Assembly (NCBI GenBank): GCA_003339415.1
Contig: PDHQ01000694.1
Span: 1-11,045, forward strand
Origin: Ophiocordyceps camponoti-saundersi (nom. inval.)
Lineage: Eukaryota > Ascomycota > Sordariomycetes > Hypocreales > Ophiocordycipitaceae
DNA length: 11,045 nucleotides
Direction of reading: 5' to 3'
The translations under genes and the position numbers were made by a program. Below the pieces are notes generated by a model that was not told where the DNA came from, made no database searches, and was given only the letters and a program-made list of their open reading frames with translations. Within the stretch, counting starts at the first letter, position 1; the number at the start of each line of letters is the position of its first letter. Positions 1-10,483 of the stretch are shown here, in pieces.

Positions 1-127
<127 letters not shown>

Positions 128-339
128 GCGCTAATAATAGTAATAGCCTTATAAGAGTTATAATAATTACTAAGCTAATAACTAAAAAGCTATATAAAAT
201 TATATTAATAAAGTTTATTATAAAAGTTTACTTTTATTTTAATAATATTAATAATACTTAAGCTTAAATATTATATAAAATTTATAAAATAAAGTATAAT
301 CCTAACTAGTAAATTATAAATAATATTAAAGTAAATTAA

Positions 340-2220
340 TTAAAATATATATTAAGTAATATATTTAAGCTTAGTTATATAGTTAATTTAAACTTAGTAA
401 AGCTATTATTAAAAATAAAGCTAAAAGTAAATAAGGAGGTAATAGCTTTATTACTTATCCTTATTATATTAATATTAGGGAGTAAATAAGAATAAATAAT
501 AGTTAAGGGAGATAAGAAGGCGGGCGGAGCGGAGGAGGAAATAAGTAAAGCGGAGGCGGCTAATAAGGTAGAAAAAGCTAAAAGCGTAGAGGCGGCTAAG
601 GGAATAGCGGGGAAAGTAAAGGCAGAGGCGAAGGAGGAGTTAGTAAAAGCAGAGGTAATAAAATCTATAAAGAAACTAAAGTTAAAGCTAGACTTTATTT
701 AAATATTTAAATCCTTTTTTATAAAGTTTATATTAATAATAATAAAGCGCGTAGTAGAGAGTAATAATAATAACTTAAAAAATAAGCTTATAAAAGTTAA
801 AAGTATAATTAAGCGTAAAAGATAAAGTAAAAAGTAAGGGCGGAAAAAAAAATAAGTAAGCTAAGTAAAATTAAGCGGATTAAAAAGTAAAGTTAAAAGT
901 TAAATATAAGTTTAATAAATAATAATAATTATATAGTAAAATACTAAAGCTTATCTTTTACGCTTAAACTTTATATTTAAGTATTTTAATATATTTAAAT
1001 TTTATAAAATAATAGAAAGAGGTTAAATTAATAAAAGCGTTATAAGTAAATAAATTATAAAATAAGTAAGCTTATAATAACTTTATAATTAAAAGTCTTA
1101 TTAAAGTTTTTATAGTTTTAAATTAAACTTATAAGAATTATAAGTAAAAGTGTCTTTTTATAAATAGTTAGTTTATAATATAAAATAAAGTAAGCTATTA
1201 TTTTATTTTTTTATTATTATAAAAATAATAAAAAGAGGTAATAGTAAGAATATTATAAATATATAAAAAGTTATTAAAGCTAATTTTATTATTATAAAGC
1301 TAAGTTAAGGCGCTATTAAGAAATTTTAAAAGTTCTTAATAGATTTATAAGGCGGAGCTAAGTTTTAATTAAAGTAGTTTATTAGTAAAATATCTAAAAT
1401 ACTAGCTATACTTTTAAAACTTTCCTTTTTTAAAGTTTTAATAAAGCTATTACTTTTCGTAAAAATAAGCTTTTAAAGTTTTAGTAAACTATAAAGAGAT
1501 ATTTAAAGTTTATACCTAAATAGTAAAAGAGGATTAGAGGAACTTAAGGGGGATATAAGTAAAGTAAGGCTAACTTTTATATTACTAGTAAAAATATATA
1601 ATAATTTTTTTAAAAGTAAAGTAGATATAATTTATAAGTTTTTTAATATAAAAGAGTTAGTAATTATAAGTAATATAATAGGATAAGTAAATATTAATAA
1701 AAGGGATAAAGGTTTTAAACTTAATATAATAAGAAGGGGTAGCTTAGTATGCTTTAAAGATAATATAAAAGTATTTAAACTAAGTTATAGCTAGCTATTA
1801 AAGGATAAGGCTTTTAAGTTTTTTATTTAGTAGAGTTAAAGTAAAGTAAACTATAACGCTAAAAGTAATTATAAACTTAATAACCTTAATATAAATTTCC
1901 CTTACTTAGAGGAGTAAAAAGCTTTAAGTAAATAATATAAGCTTAGTTAAAGCTAGCTATTAATAAGTAAACTTTTTTATAAAGCGGTAAAAGTAAAGCT
2001 TTTATTAAAGTTTATAATAAGTCTAAACTTTAAGTATATATACTTTTTATATTAGTTAAATAATATTCTTATTAAAAATTAGTAAAGTTATATTAGTAAA
2101 GTAAGTTTTTATAAAATAAAAAAGCTTACTTTTAAGTAGCTAAAAAGTTATTTTATATTTTATTACTTAGTTATAAAATACTTTAAGCTTATTTAAGCTT
2201 ATAGTAAACTAGAAAGAGCG
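340..2220 (+). pseudogene. RIP-destroyed protein-coding fossil, family not recognised
   Basis: One + strand frame (codons starting at 340, 343 and so on) stays unusually open. From 340 to 486 it has no stop in 49 codons, while the other two frames have about 14 and about 5. From 496 to 699 it is open again for 68 codons. From 1507 to 1791 it has a single stop, while the other two frames have well over a dozen each. The 830-1500 stretch carries more stops. All stops in the frame are TAA or TAG, as expected when CAA, CAG or TGG codons are mutated by RIP. There is no usable ATG, and the internal ATA codons may be former ATG. The read-out begins with a hydrophobic, Leu-rich part, then a Lys/Glu/Ala-rich probable coiled coil (496-699), a basic Lys/Arg-rich patch (about 800-850), and then a long Lys/Leu/Phe-rich body. 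I see no family motif. A retroelement gag, a transposase or a duplicated host gene are all possible. The true ends are uncertain. Confidence 0.5.
508..660 (+). other. Purine-rich, GC-richer island inside the fossil gene
   Basis: The + strand here is almost only A and G, built of GAG, GCG, AAG and GGA-type triplets, and is much richer in G+C than its surroundings. It reads as a Lys/Glu/Ala-rich stretch of roughly 50 residues in the fossil frame. A sequence with so few pyrimidines has almost no CpA or TpG, so RIP has little to attack. That probably explains why its G+C survived. Two CpA sites, at about 622 and 650 and both in GCA triplets, remain unmutated. Confidence 0.7.
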
Positions 2221-2221
2221 G

Positions 2222-2616
2222 GGAGCCTTAAAAGACTTTAGTAAAAATAAAGAAAAGGTTAATTAGTTTACTATTAACTTTTAAGCGGAAGGTATAATTA
2301 AAAAAGTAAAAGCGGAGGAAAGCTATAATCTATTTAAGAAAGCTAAAAAAAATTAAGGATTTTTATTAGCTTAAAGTATAAGATATAATTAAAAGCGCTT
2401 ATTATATTTAATATTAAAAGGGAAGCGGAGCTTTAAAAGCTTTAAGTAATATAAATAAACTTTATTAAAAAAAGTAAGGCGCTATTAATAAACTAGTTAG
2501 GCCAGTTTCCTATTTAACCTTATAATAAGACTCTTATAAACTTTGCTATATAAGATATTTTTTTTATAATTACTATTTTAAAGATTTTACTTATAATATT
2601 AAGGAGGGAGATAAGA
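2222..2616 (+). pseudogene. Downstream coding traces with shifted frames
   Basis: Immediately after the main fossil, the most open reading moves by one base. From 2222 to about 2350 the second frame reads about 40 codons with few stops and is rich in GCG, GAG and AAG triplets. From about 2461 the original frame is again the most open, up to a TAA at 2617, with stops at 2494, 2515 and 2551. This fits one gene broken by a small indel or an intron, or two neighbouring fragments. The retained CpA at 2503 and TpG at 2544 fall in CAG (Gln) and across TTT-GCT (Phe-Ala) when read in the original frame. No family is recognisable. The assignment rests only on the relative scarcity of stops. Confidence 0.28.
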
Positions 2617-3589
2617 TAATAACTACTTAAAGTTTAATAAACCTTTAAAATTTTATTTACTTTTAAAAATATTATAATATTAAAAGTTTAATATTAAGTA
2701 AGAAAATATCTATAAATAATATATTTTTAAAAAACCTTAGTTAAAACTATTATAAGGGGTTATTTATAACTTTTTAGGAAGCTAATAAGGATATTATTAA
2801 GCTTAGTAAGTTTTTATATTATAATATTAAAAAAAGTAAAGCGGACTTTATTTTTAATAACTTAAAAGCGAATATTTATTAAAAGAAAGAGGTTAGAAAT
2901 AAAAAAATATAAAATATTCTCTAAAAAATAGGGAAAAAACTTATAAGCTAAAAGCTTTAACTTATTAAAAAAAATAATTAAAAAGTAAAATTTATATTTT
3001 ATTAATAAAAAGTAAGTATATATAAGCTTTAAAAAAGCTTAGCTATAAAGTTTTATTTCTTAAGTTATAAACTATATAATATTAAAGTTATTATTTATTA
3101 AAATAAAAAACTATTCTTAATTATTTCTTTTTACTTTCCTAATAAACAATTTTTATTATATTATTATATTTTAATATATTTACTAATTATTAAAATCTAG
3201 CTACGCTTACTAATACTACTAAATATACTTTATATTTAAAATTAAAAAAAAATTTTAAAGTTTATTATAAGTAAAAGTAAAAATTAAAATATTAAGGTAA
3301 TTTTAGAATTATTAAGTTATATAGCTATAATATTTAATTACTTATATAGCTATATTATTAACTTTTTAATATTTATTATAAACTTTACTTAAATAATAGA
3401 AAATAAAAAATAGTTTTTTACTTTTACTAATAAAATATTAAAGTTAAATTATTTTTAATACGGTATTAAAATAAAATCTAAAAAAGAAAAAATAATAAAA
3501 AATATAACTTAAGAAATATAATTAAAGCTAAAGAGATTAAAATCTAAGATAGAATATATAAAGAAATAATAAAATATATTTTAAATTAA
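2617..3589. other. AT-rich stretch without a supportable gene
   Basis: Stops crowd all frames. The only exception is a run of about 34 codons in the third + frame between 2775 and 2880, too short to call. A 13-bp direct repeat (TTATATAGCTATA) occurs at 3317-3329 and 3342-3354. CpA and TpG are nearly absent (one CpA at about 3147). I see no RNA gene, promoter or terminator. Confidence 0.6.
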
Positions 3590-3760
3590 GTTAATAATAT
3601 TAGTTCTACACTTATATACTTTTTAAATAATTTTATAAAAAGGGGTAAAAAGTTTAAAGTAAAGTTAGTAAAAAGTAAAGAAAAGCTTTATAAAGTAAAA
3701 AGAGGTACTTTTATAAAAGTCCTAAAAGGGGTAATAAGTATTAAAATCGCTAAGAATAAT
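3590..3760 (+). pseudogene. Short open stretch of 57 codons, possible coding relic
   Basis: One + frame has no stop between TAA at 3587 and TAG at 3761, with Lys- and Val-rich content and another eight codons beyond the TAG before the next stop. It has no start codon and no recognisable motif. A run this long is uncommon here but can occur by chance somewhere in an 11-kb AT-rich window read in six frames, so this is only a weak candidate for a decayed 3' part of a gene. Confidence 0.18.
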
Positions 3761-3766
3761 TAGCGA
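3747..3766. other. Small perfect hairpin, 7-bp stem and 6-nt loop
   Basis: TCGCTAA at 3747-3753 pairs with TTAGCGA at 3760-3766 around the loop GAATAA. The stem contains CG pairs, which are rare in this DNA, but it does not extend outward. No T-tract follows and no gene ends cleanly here, so there is no support for a terminator or an RNA gene. It may be chance. Confidence 0.35.
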
Positions 3767-3787
3767 AATAAAAGTAAAAGCAGAGTA

Positions 3788-4207
3788 TAAAAAAGAAAAA
3801 AAAGTAATAAGTAAAGAAAAGGTTTTATATATATTCTAAGTAGCGGGGAGTAAATAGTAAATACTTAAAGTTTATTATAAAAAGAAACTCTAATAAAGTT
3901 AAGCTTTATAATAAGGTTTTAGTTACTAATTTTATATTATTTATATATATAAAAAAGAGCCTTACTTTTATTTAAATAAAGTAATAAAAAGCGAGTTTTA
4001 AAAGTAAAGAGTAATTATATATATTAAGCTAAAATTCTTATATAATAATAATATTATAGCTTTTCTTATTAAATAAAATAAGCTATATAAAGTAATTAAT
4101 TTTTTATATATTTTATAATAAAGTTATAATCTTTATAAAAACTAAATATTAAAAATAATTACTTATAATTACTTATAATTACTTTAATTATATAAAGTTT
4201 ATTAATA
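3788..4207. other. AT-rich spacer with a short tandem repeat
   Basis: No frame stands out. At about 4152-4190 a 10-bp unit (ACTTATAATT) occurs twice in tandem with degenerate partial units on each side. I see no other structure before the TAA tract that starts the first 1.87-kb repeat. Confidence 0.5.
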
Positions 4208-4227
4208 TAATAATAATAATAATAATA
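4208..4227. repeat. (TAA)6 tract at the left end of repeat copy 1
   Basis: Six perfect TAA units followed by TA. The same tract marks the left boundary of copy 2 at 6538-6555, so it probably belongs to the repeated unit. If the element ran on the - strand, this would be a (TTA)n tail at its 3' end, as some non-LTR retrotransposons carry simple-repeat tails. That is only an inference. Confidence 0.8.
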
Positions 4228-6079
4228 TTTATATATTAATATACTTTTTATAGTTTGGAAATATCTTATATATATTCTAAAAGGGGGAGATACTAAAGAA
4301 CTTAAAGTAAAACCCTTTATTTAAGTATTACTTTAGCTTTAAGTTAAACTTTACTTATACCTAGTATTTTATATATTTAATAAGTTAAGTATTAATTAGT
4401 AATTTAAAAGCTAATATTTCCCTTAAAGCGGACTTTATAATAATAAAAATATATATAAACTAAGTTTAGTATAAAGTTTATATAGCTTACTTATCCTCTT
4501 AGCTATTACTATTATTATAAACTAAATCCTTATATTTAATTAAAATAGCCTTAATAATCTAATTAATTAAAGCCTTATTAATATAGCTTAAGAATATATA
4601 AAAGTTTTACTATTTTATAATAAACTTAATAATAGCTAATTTTGAAAAATAGCTAAATTATTATAATAAAGCTATAAATAAATATAAAGTTAAAGTTTAA
4701 AAAGGGGGTATTATTATATTTACTTTTTAGTATTTCCGCCCTAGCTATTATTAGTTTTTAGTTAGCGCTAAAAAGGGAGAAAAGGCGGTATATATAAAGT
4801 TTTAATTTATAAACCTCTAAGGTTAAATAGCGTTTATATTCTTCGCTTAATTTTATATTACTTTTATTTTAAAATAAAGTTAACTTTACTTAAGGTAAAA
4901 CTTTTAATAAAAAAAATAATAATATAGTTTTTTCTTATAAGCTATAAGATAAGTAAACTTACTTTTTATATATAAAGCGGTAAAATATTTACTATATTAT
5001 AGTTTTATTATATAATATTTAGTAATATATTTAAATTAATAATATTTAAAATATTATTAAAGTTAAACTTTTAATATATATAGTTTAATATTAAAAATCT
5101 TTATTTATATTATTATATTTTTATTATAAATTTATTTTATATTTATTATATTATTAATAATAATTATTAAAAAACTCTATTAAGTTTTAAAAAAATATTT
5201 TTTTATATATAATTATATTATTAAAACCTTATTTAATAACTTAATCTTTTCCTAAAAAGCTTCCTTATTACTTTATTATAAAGCCTAAGCTAATACCCTT
5301 TTTATAATAAAAATATAACTTTTACTAATTAAGTATACCTTTTTTTAAAAGTAATATAAAGCTACTTTTAATTAAACTAAAGCTTATAAATAATATCTTA
5401 AAATATTATTATAATATCGCTATTAAGTAATTTCCTTATTATAAGGGCTTAGCTTTATTTATAAAGTTTATAATTAATACTTATTATAATTACTTAAAAG
5501 CTTTAAACTTAAAGTAAAATAGTAATAAAATTAAAATAAATTATAACTTATTATTTATATTACTTAAAAACTTACTTTTTAATAGTTTTCTTTAGCGCTT
5601 TAGCTATAATTATAGCTTATATTAAAGGAGTTTTACTTCCTTTAAAGTTATAGAAAAGAGAGGAAACCGCGGCTATAATAGCTAAGGAGATATTATTAAC
5701 CGATAAAGTTAAAGTAAAGGGGGCGCTTTCCTAGACCCTCTTAAACTTCGCTATTTATTTAATAATTACTTATACGAAGATAAAAGCGTCTCCTAAAATA
5801 ATCTTACTAATAATTACCTTAGCTTTTAATAATATAATATATATAGTAAACTTTTAAGTTTAAGATTACTATAATTTAAAGTAAAGCTATATTTTAAGTA
5901 AAAGATTTTCGCGGTTCTAATTAACTTATATAGCGTCGCCCTCCTTTTTAGAGTTATTTTAAGCGCGGCTAGCTATTATTATAAAGTAATAAAGGGAGCA
6001 GAGTTTACTTATAATATAAAAATAAAAAGTCCGTATTTATATTACTATAAGCGTAGAGTTTATAAAATATATAAAAGTT
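4208..6079. repeat. Direct repeat, copy 1 of 2 (about 1.87 kb), RIP-mutated, probable mobile-element relic
   Basis: The sequence matches 6538-8407 base for base at a constant offset of 2328 from about 4230 to the end, with only a 2-bp length difference next to the TAA tract. In two blocks I aligned by hand (4301-4440 and 5881-6079) there are 54 differences in about 340 positions. Of these, 51 are C/T or G/A transitions and 3 are transversions, giving about 84% identity. That is the mark of two copies of one sequence that were RIPped separately. The left end is (TAA)6 in both copies. Similarity stops abruptly after AAAAGTT at 6073-6079. I found no convincing terminal inverted repeat or target-site duplication, which would be hard to see in DNA this AT-rich. 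Partly open frames exist on both strands, so the original coding strand and the element class remain open. Confidence 0.9.
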
Positions 6080-6537
6080 TTTATTAATATAAACTTTACT
6101 TAAGATTATTATAAAGCTAGTAATAAGTTATAAAGTTTATTATATAGCTTATAGCTTTTATAAGTATTATTAAGTTAAAAGTTTTTTAAGAAGATTTAAG
6201 TAAGTAATATATTATAAAAGAAGCGCTAAAGCGTATTTTTAAGAGATTTATAATATACTTATTTTTTTAAAAAATTATAATAAAGTTTTTATTATTTTTA
6301 TAAAGTTACTATTAAGTAAAAGCTAAAAGTTAAGTAAATTATAATAATTAGAAAAAGTAAAGTTTATTAGAAAAGCTAAACTTAATATAGCTTTATTATT
6401 TCTAAAACTTTAAATAATCTTTTAATTATATAAAATATATACTTTTATATAAAATATAATAGTAAAGTTTTTCTCCCTTTTATATAAAGTAATTTTCCTT
6501 TTTATTATTATATAAAGTAGCTATATAATACTTATAT
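6080..6537. other. 458-bp spacer between the two repeat copies
   Basis: This segment is not part of the repeat. It does not match the DNA just right of copy 2 (8408 onward), and the similarity with the DNA just left of copy 1 is no better than expected for AT-rich sequence. A few short open runs exist on the + strand, for example around 6200-6260, but none supports a gene. It contains no CpA or TpG that I could find, so it is as heavily RIPped as its neighbours. Confidence 0.6.
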
Positions 6538-6555
6538 TAATAATAATAATAATAA
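6538..6555. repeat. (TAA)6 tract at the left end of repeat copy 2
   Basis: Six perfect TAA units, then CTTATATATTAATATAC, which corresponds to TATTTATATATTAATATAC in copy 1. A 2-bp length difference beside the tract is the only indel I found between the copies. This is consistent with slippage at the microsatellite. Confidence 0.8.
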
Positions 6556-8407
6556 CTTATATATTAATATACCTTATATAACTTAAAACTATTTTATATA
6601 TATTTTAAGAGGGGGAAAAACTAGAGGACTTAAAGTAAAACCCTCCCCTTAAGCGTTACCTTAGCTTTAAGTTAGATCTTATTTATACTTAGTACTTTAT
6701 ATATTTAATAAGTTAAATATTAATTAGTAATTTAGAAGCTAATATTTCCTATAAAGTAAACTCTATAATAATAAAAGTACGCGTAAATTAAGTTTAATAT
6801 AAAGTTTATATAGCTTACTTATCCTCTTAATTATTATTATTATTATAAACTAAATCCTTATATTTAATTAAAGCGGCCTTAATAATTTAATTTATTTAGG
6901 CTTTATTAGCATAGCTTAGGTATATATAAAGGTTTTACTATTTTATAATAAACCTTATAATAGCTAATCTTAAAAGATAGCTAAATTATTATAGCGGAGC
7001 TATAAATAAGTATATAGTTAAAGTTAAAAGAGGGGTATTATTATATTCGCTTTTTAGCGTTTTTACTTTAGCTATTATTAGTTTCTAGTTAGCGTTAAAA
7101 AGGGAGGAGGGGTAATATATATAAAGCTTTAGTTTATAAACCTCTAAAATTAGGTAATATACGCGTCCTTCGCCTAGTCTTATACCGCTTTTATTTTAAA
7201 GTAAAGTTAACTTTACTTAAAGTAAGATTTTTAATAAAAAAAGTAATAATATAGTTTTTTCCGATAAGCTATAAGGTAAGCGAACTTACCTTTTATATAT
7301 AAAGTAGTAAAATATTTATTATATTATAGCCTTACTATATAATATTTAAGAATATATTTAAGTTAGTAATATTTAAAATATTACTAAAGTTAAACTTTTA
7401 ATATATATAGTTTAGCGTTAAAAATCCCCGCTTATATTATTATATTTTTATTATAAATCTAGTTTATATTTATTATATTATTAATAATAATTATTAGGAA
7501 ATTCTACTAAGTTTTAGAATAATATCTTTTTATATATAATTATATTACTAAGATTTTATTTAATAACTTAATCTCTTTTTAAAAAGCTTTTTTACCGCCT
7601 TATTATAAGGCTTACGCTAGTACCCTTTTTATAATAAAAGTATAACCTTTACTAATTAAGCGTGCCTTTTCTCTAAAAATAATATAAAGCTACTTTTTAT
7701 TAAACTAAAGCTTATAAATAATATCTTAGAATATTACTATAATATTACTCTTAAGTGGTTTCTTTATTATAAAAGCTTAGCTTTACTTATAAAATTTATA
7801 ATTAATATTTATTATAATTATTTTAAGGCTTTAAACTTAAAGTAAAATAGCTATAAAATTAAAATAAATTATAAGCTATTACTTATATTATTTAGGAATT
7901 TACTTTTTAATAATTTTCTTTAATATTTTAGCTATAATTATAACTTATATTAAAGAAGTTCTACTCTCCTTAAAATTATAAAAAAGAGAGGAAACTATAA
8001 CTATAATAGCTAAGAAAATATTACTAATTAATAAAGTTAGAGTAAAGGGGGCACCTCCTTAAACCCTCTTAAACTCCGCTACTTATTTAATAATTACTTA
8101 TATAAAGATAAAAGTATCTTTTAAAATAATTTTATTAATATTTACCTTAGCTTTTAATAAGGTAATAAGTATAGTAAACTCTTAAGTTTAAAATTACTAT
8201 AATTTAGAGTAAAGCTATATTTTAAGTAAAAAATTTTCGCGGTTATAATTAACTTATATAGCGTCGCCCTCCCCCTTAAAGTTACTCCGGGCGTAGCTAG
8301 CTATCGCTATAAGATAATAAAGAGAGCGGAGTCTGCTTATAATATAAGAATAAAAAGTCTATATCCGTATTACTATAAGCGCGGAATCTGTAAAATATAT
8401 AAAAGTT
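6538..8407. repeat. Direct repeat, copy 2 of 2 (about 1.87 kb), RIP-mutated, probable mobile-element relic
   Basis: Collinear with 4208-6079 in the same orientation. This copy keeps slightly more C and G in places, for example CCTCCCC near 6644 and CTCCGGGCG near 8286, and it retains TpG or CpA at about 6910, 7663, 7756, 8052, 8335 and 8389. It is therefore the better template for guessing the original. On the + strand, 7660-7842 (61 codons) and 8230-8406 (59 codons, ending at TAA 8407-8409) are open in one frame. On the - strand, 8300-8157 is open for 48 codons, and a separate - strand frame near 6930-6640 has TAA/TAG only at scattered positions where Gln or Trp codons could have been. The frames do not join across the unit. 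No transposase, reverse transcriptase or other motif could be recognised on either strand. Confidence 0.9.
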
Positions 8408-8818
8408 AATAGTATTTATATTAAAAAAGCTTTAATTAATATTTAATAATATATTTAAATTAGAAATATTTATAGTATTATTTAAAGCGCGCGGAGTTTT
8501 TTATAAATTATTTTTATATTTATAAGTACTTTTTTAAGTAAAGCTTATTTATATTTATATATTACTTAAACTTATAATAAAGTAAGTTTATAAAGCTTTT
8601 TTATTAGTAATATATTAAAGTTAAAGTATTTTCGCTTAAATTATATTAACTTTATTTACCTTTTTAATAATACTAAGTAGTATATTATAATTATAATTAG
8701 CTACTAAAGTTTAAATACTTTTAATAATTATAATATAAATTTAATATATACGCTTAGCTTCCGCTTTAAAAGTTTAAACTATTTACTTATTTTTAAAAGT
8801 AAAGTTTTTATATTATAA

Positions 8819-9502
8819 GTTAAATATAATAATAAGATTATCGCTAAAAAGTTAATATATAATAGATATTATAAAATAGCTTATAGCTTTATTAACTTTT
8901 TAGATAATTTTTTAAAAAATAAGCGCTAAAACTTTATTAATTATTAGGATATTTTTTATTAATATAAGTGCCTCCCTTTTTATTCTTATTAAAACTAAGC
9001 GTATAAAAGATATTATAAGGGGGGCGAAATTCAGGGCGGAGTTTATAACTATGCTAGCTTAAGTTAAAGCTTTAAAAGTAAAGTTTAACTTTTTACTTAT
9101 TACCTTATAAAAGGCAGCTTTAACTAACTTTTAGATAATATAAAAGATAATAATAAGTAAGCTAAATAAGTTTTTAAAAGCTTATTAGCGTTATTAAAGC
9201 TTAATAAATATTATATTAAGAATATTTTAAATAGGGCGAAAATCCTATATAAAGATTACTTTAATAAGTTTTTTATATATAGATTTTAAGATAAGATCCG
9301 TTAACGTTTAAAAAATATTAATAAATAAGTTATCGAGGTTAATAGCTATATTATATTAACTTTTACTTATACGCGGATATTATTAAAATTAGTTAAGCTT
9401 TTAAGTCCCGCTATTAAGTATTATTAGCACTAATAATAGATAAAGAGGCAAACTACCTTATAACCTTATATTTAAAACTATTCTTTTAGTAAAGTTAAAC
9501 TC
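8819..9502 (+). pseudogene. Second RIP-damaged coding fossil, family not recognised
   Basis: The + frame with codons starting at 8819 stays comparatively open. 8819-8926 has no stop in 36 codons, while the other two frames have about 8 and about 4. 9170-9286 (39 codons) and 9329-9424 (32 codons) are also open. Stops are all TAA or TAG. The same frame is looser but still readable back to about 8462. Surviving CpA/TpG bases give codons that escaped mutation: TGC at 8969 (Cys), CAG at 9032 (Gln), CAC at 9428 (His) and CAA at 9449 (Gln). The read-out is Lys-, Leu-, Asn- and Tyr-rich with a likely helical Leu/Lys segment at 9170-9286. Around 9418-9600 the other + frames also look open, so the frame may shift there. 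No start codon or known motif is visible. It begins soon after repeat copy 2 and could belong to the same former element or to a different one. Confidence 0.4.
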
Positions 9503-10483
9503 TAAGAAGTAAAAAGGATTAAATTCTTATAATATTATAGCGTTAAGTATAAATAAGGACCTTAATTATTTCAAGTTATAAAAAAGTTTTAGTTAGTTTT
9601 TAAAAATTTTAATATAAAAATAAGCTTTTTTTATAAATAAATTATAATATTTATATATAAGTAATTTTATTAAACACTTATATATATTATTTTTATATTA
9701 GCTGTTTATTATTATTAGGTTTTTTATTATAATAAGGCTTACTTACTTTTTTTACTAATTTTTTAGCTTTATAATAAGCTTTTTTTTATATTTTTAAATC
9801 TCTTTTTTATTTTTTTTCTTACTTTTTATTTATTTTTTAGGGAAAAGGGGAAAATTAAATAGCCTAATATATTTTAATTTGCTAAATTATCTTCTATTCT
9901 TAGTTAATAGCTAAAATAACTAGTATTTTTTAATAAAATAGCTTTTTTAGGTAGCTTATATATATTAAAAAAAAGAGGGGGAAATAAGAATAGCTTTTTA
10001 ATATATTAAAGTTATAATATTTATTTTAAGAGATACTAAAGAAGCTAGGCTAAAAGTAGCTAGCGTTATTTAATTTTTTAAGGATAATGCTTTTTTAAGA
10101 TTCCTTTTTTATTTTATTATATTAAAATTAAAAGTTAGAGAGGAATTTAAAGTTAAGGCTATCTTATAAAACTATAAAGTTATTAAAAAAAAAGGACACT
10201 TTAAAATTTTTTCTAAGTATAGGAAAAGTAAATATAAGTATTTAATAATATGCTAGAAAAAGCGCTTTATACTATATATTCGGTTATAAACTTACTTTCT
10301 TAAGATATATTTTCTTTATATTTTTTTAAAATAAGGTTTAAAAGTTTACTTAAAACCTTATCTTACTTATAAAAAAGGGTAAGTATAAAAAGCTTTTTTA
10401 TATTAATTTATAGAAAAAACTAAGAAAAAGCAGTAAAAAAATAAGAAAAAAAATATTAAGGGACTAGTTAAAGGGATACTTAT
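9503..10483. other. AT-rich stretch with T-rich low complexity, no supportable gene
   Basis: From about 9715 to 9840 the + strand is strongly T-rich, with repeated runs of five to eight T and few purines. The rest alternates A- and T-rich blocks. Scattered short open runs occur on the + strand around 10130-10300 but they change frame and carry no motif. Two of the window's four ATG triplets lie here (10087 and 10250), without a ribosome-scanning context or a following open frame. A short stretch near 10027-10045 resembles the start of the 1.87-kb repeat (GAGATACTAAAGAA) but the match does not extend. Confidence 0.45.

Noticed and set aside
1749..1751. ATG triplets at 1749, 9051, 10087 and 10250 as gene starts.
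   Set aside because: Each is followed within a short distance by an in-frame stop or lies out of frame with the fossil coding tracts. They are chance survivors of TpG loss.
3747..3766. The 7-bp hairpin as a transcription terminator or small RNA.
   Set aside because: There is no adjacent intact gene, no T-tract and no extended structure, and the DNA appears eukaryotic and non-coding.
4152..4190. Short tandem copies of ACTTATAATT as a CRISPR-like or iteron array.
   Set aside because: There are only two full units without spacers, in low-complexity AT-rich DNA. Iteron or CRISPR arrays need more units and regular spacing.
4208..8407. The two 1.87-kb repeats as long terminal repeats of one retrotransposon.
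   Set aside because: The interval is only 458 bp, with no recognisable primer-binding site, polypurine tract or internal genes, and the units do not show clear TG...CA ends. RIP would erase such ends, so this cannot be excluded fully, but nothing supports it.
6560..8407. Terminal inverted repeats of a Fot1/Pot2-like transposon: an AACT-TTTA-TATATTTT motif near both ends of copy 2.
   Set aside because: The resemblance is short, gapped and made of A and T only, so chance explains it. I found no transposase catalytic motif in any frame.
10027..10045. A third, partial copy of the 1.87-kb repeat near 10.03 kb.
   Set aside because: Only about 14 bases match the repeat start (near 4286-4302) and the similarity does not extend on either side.
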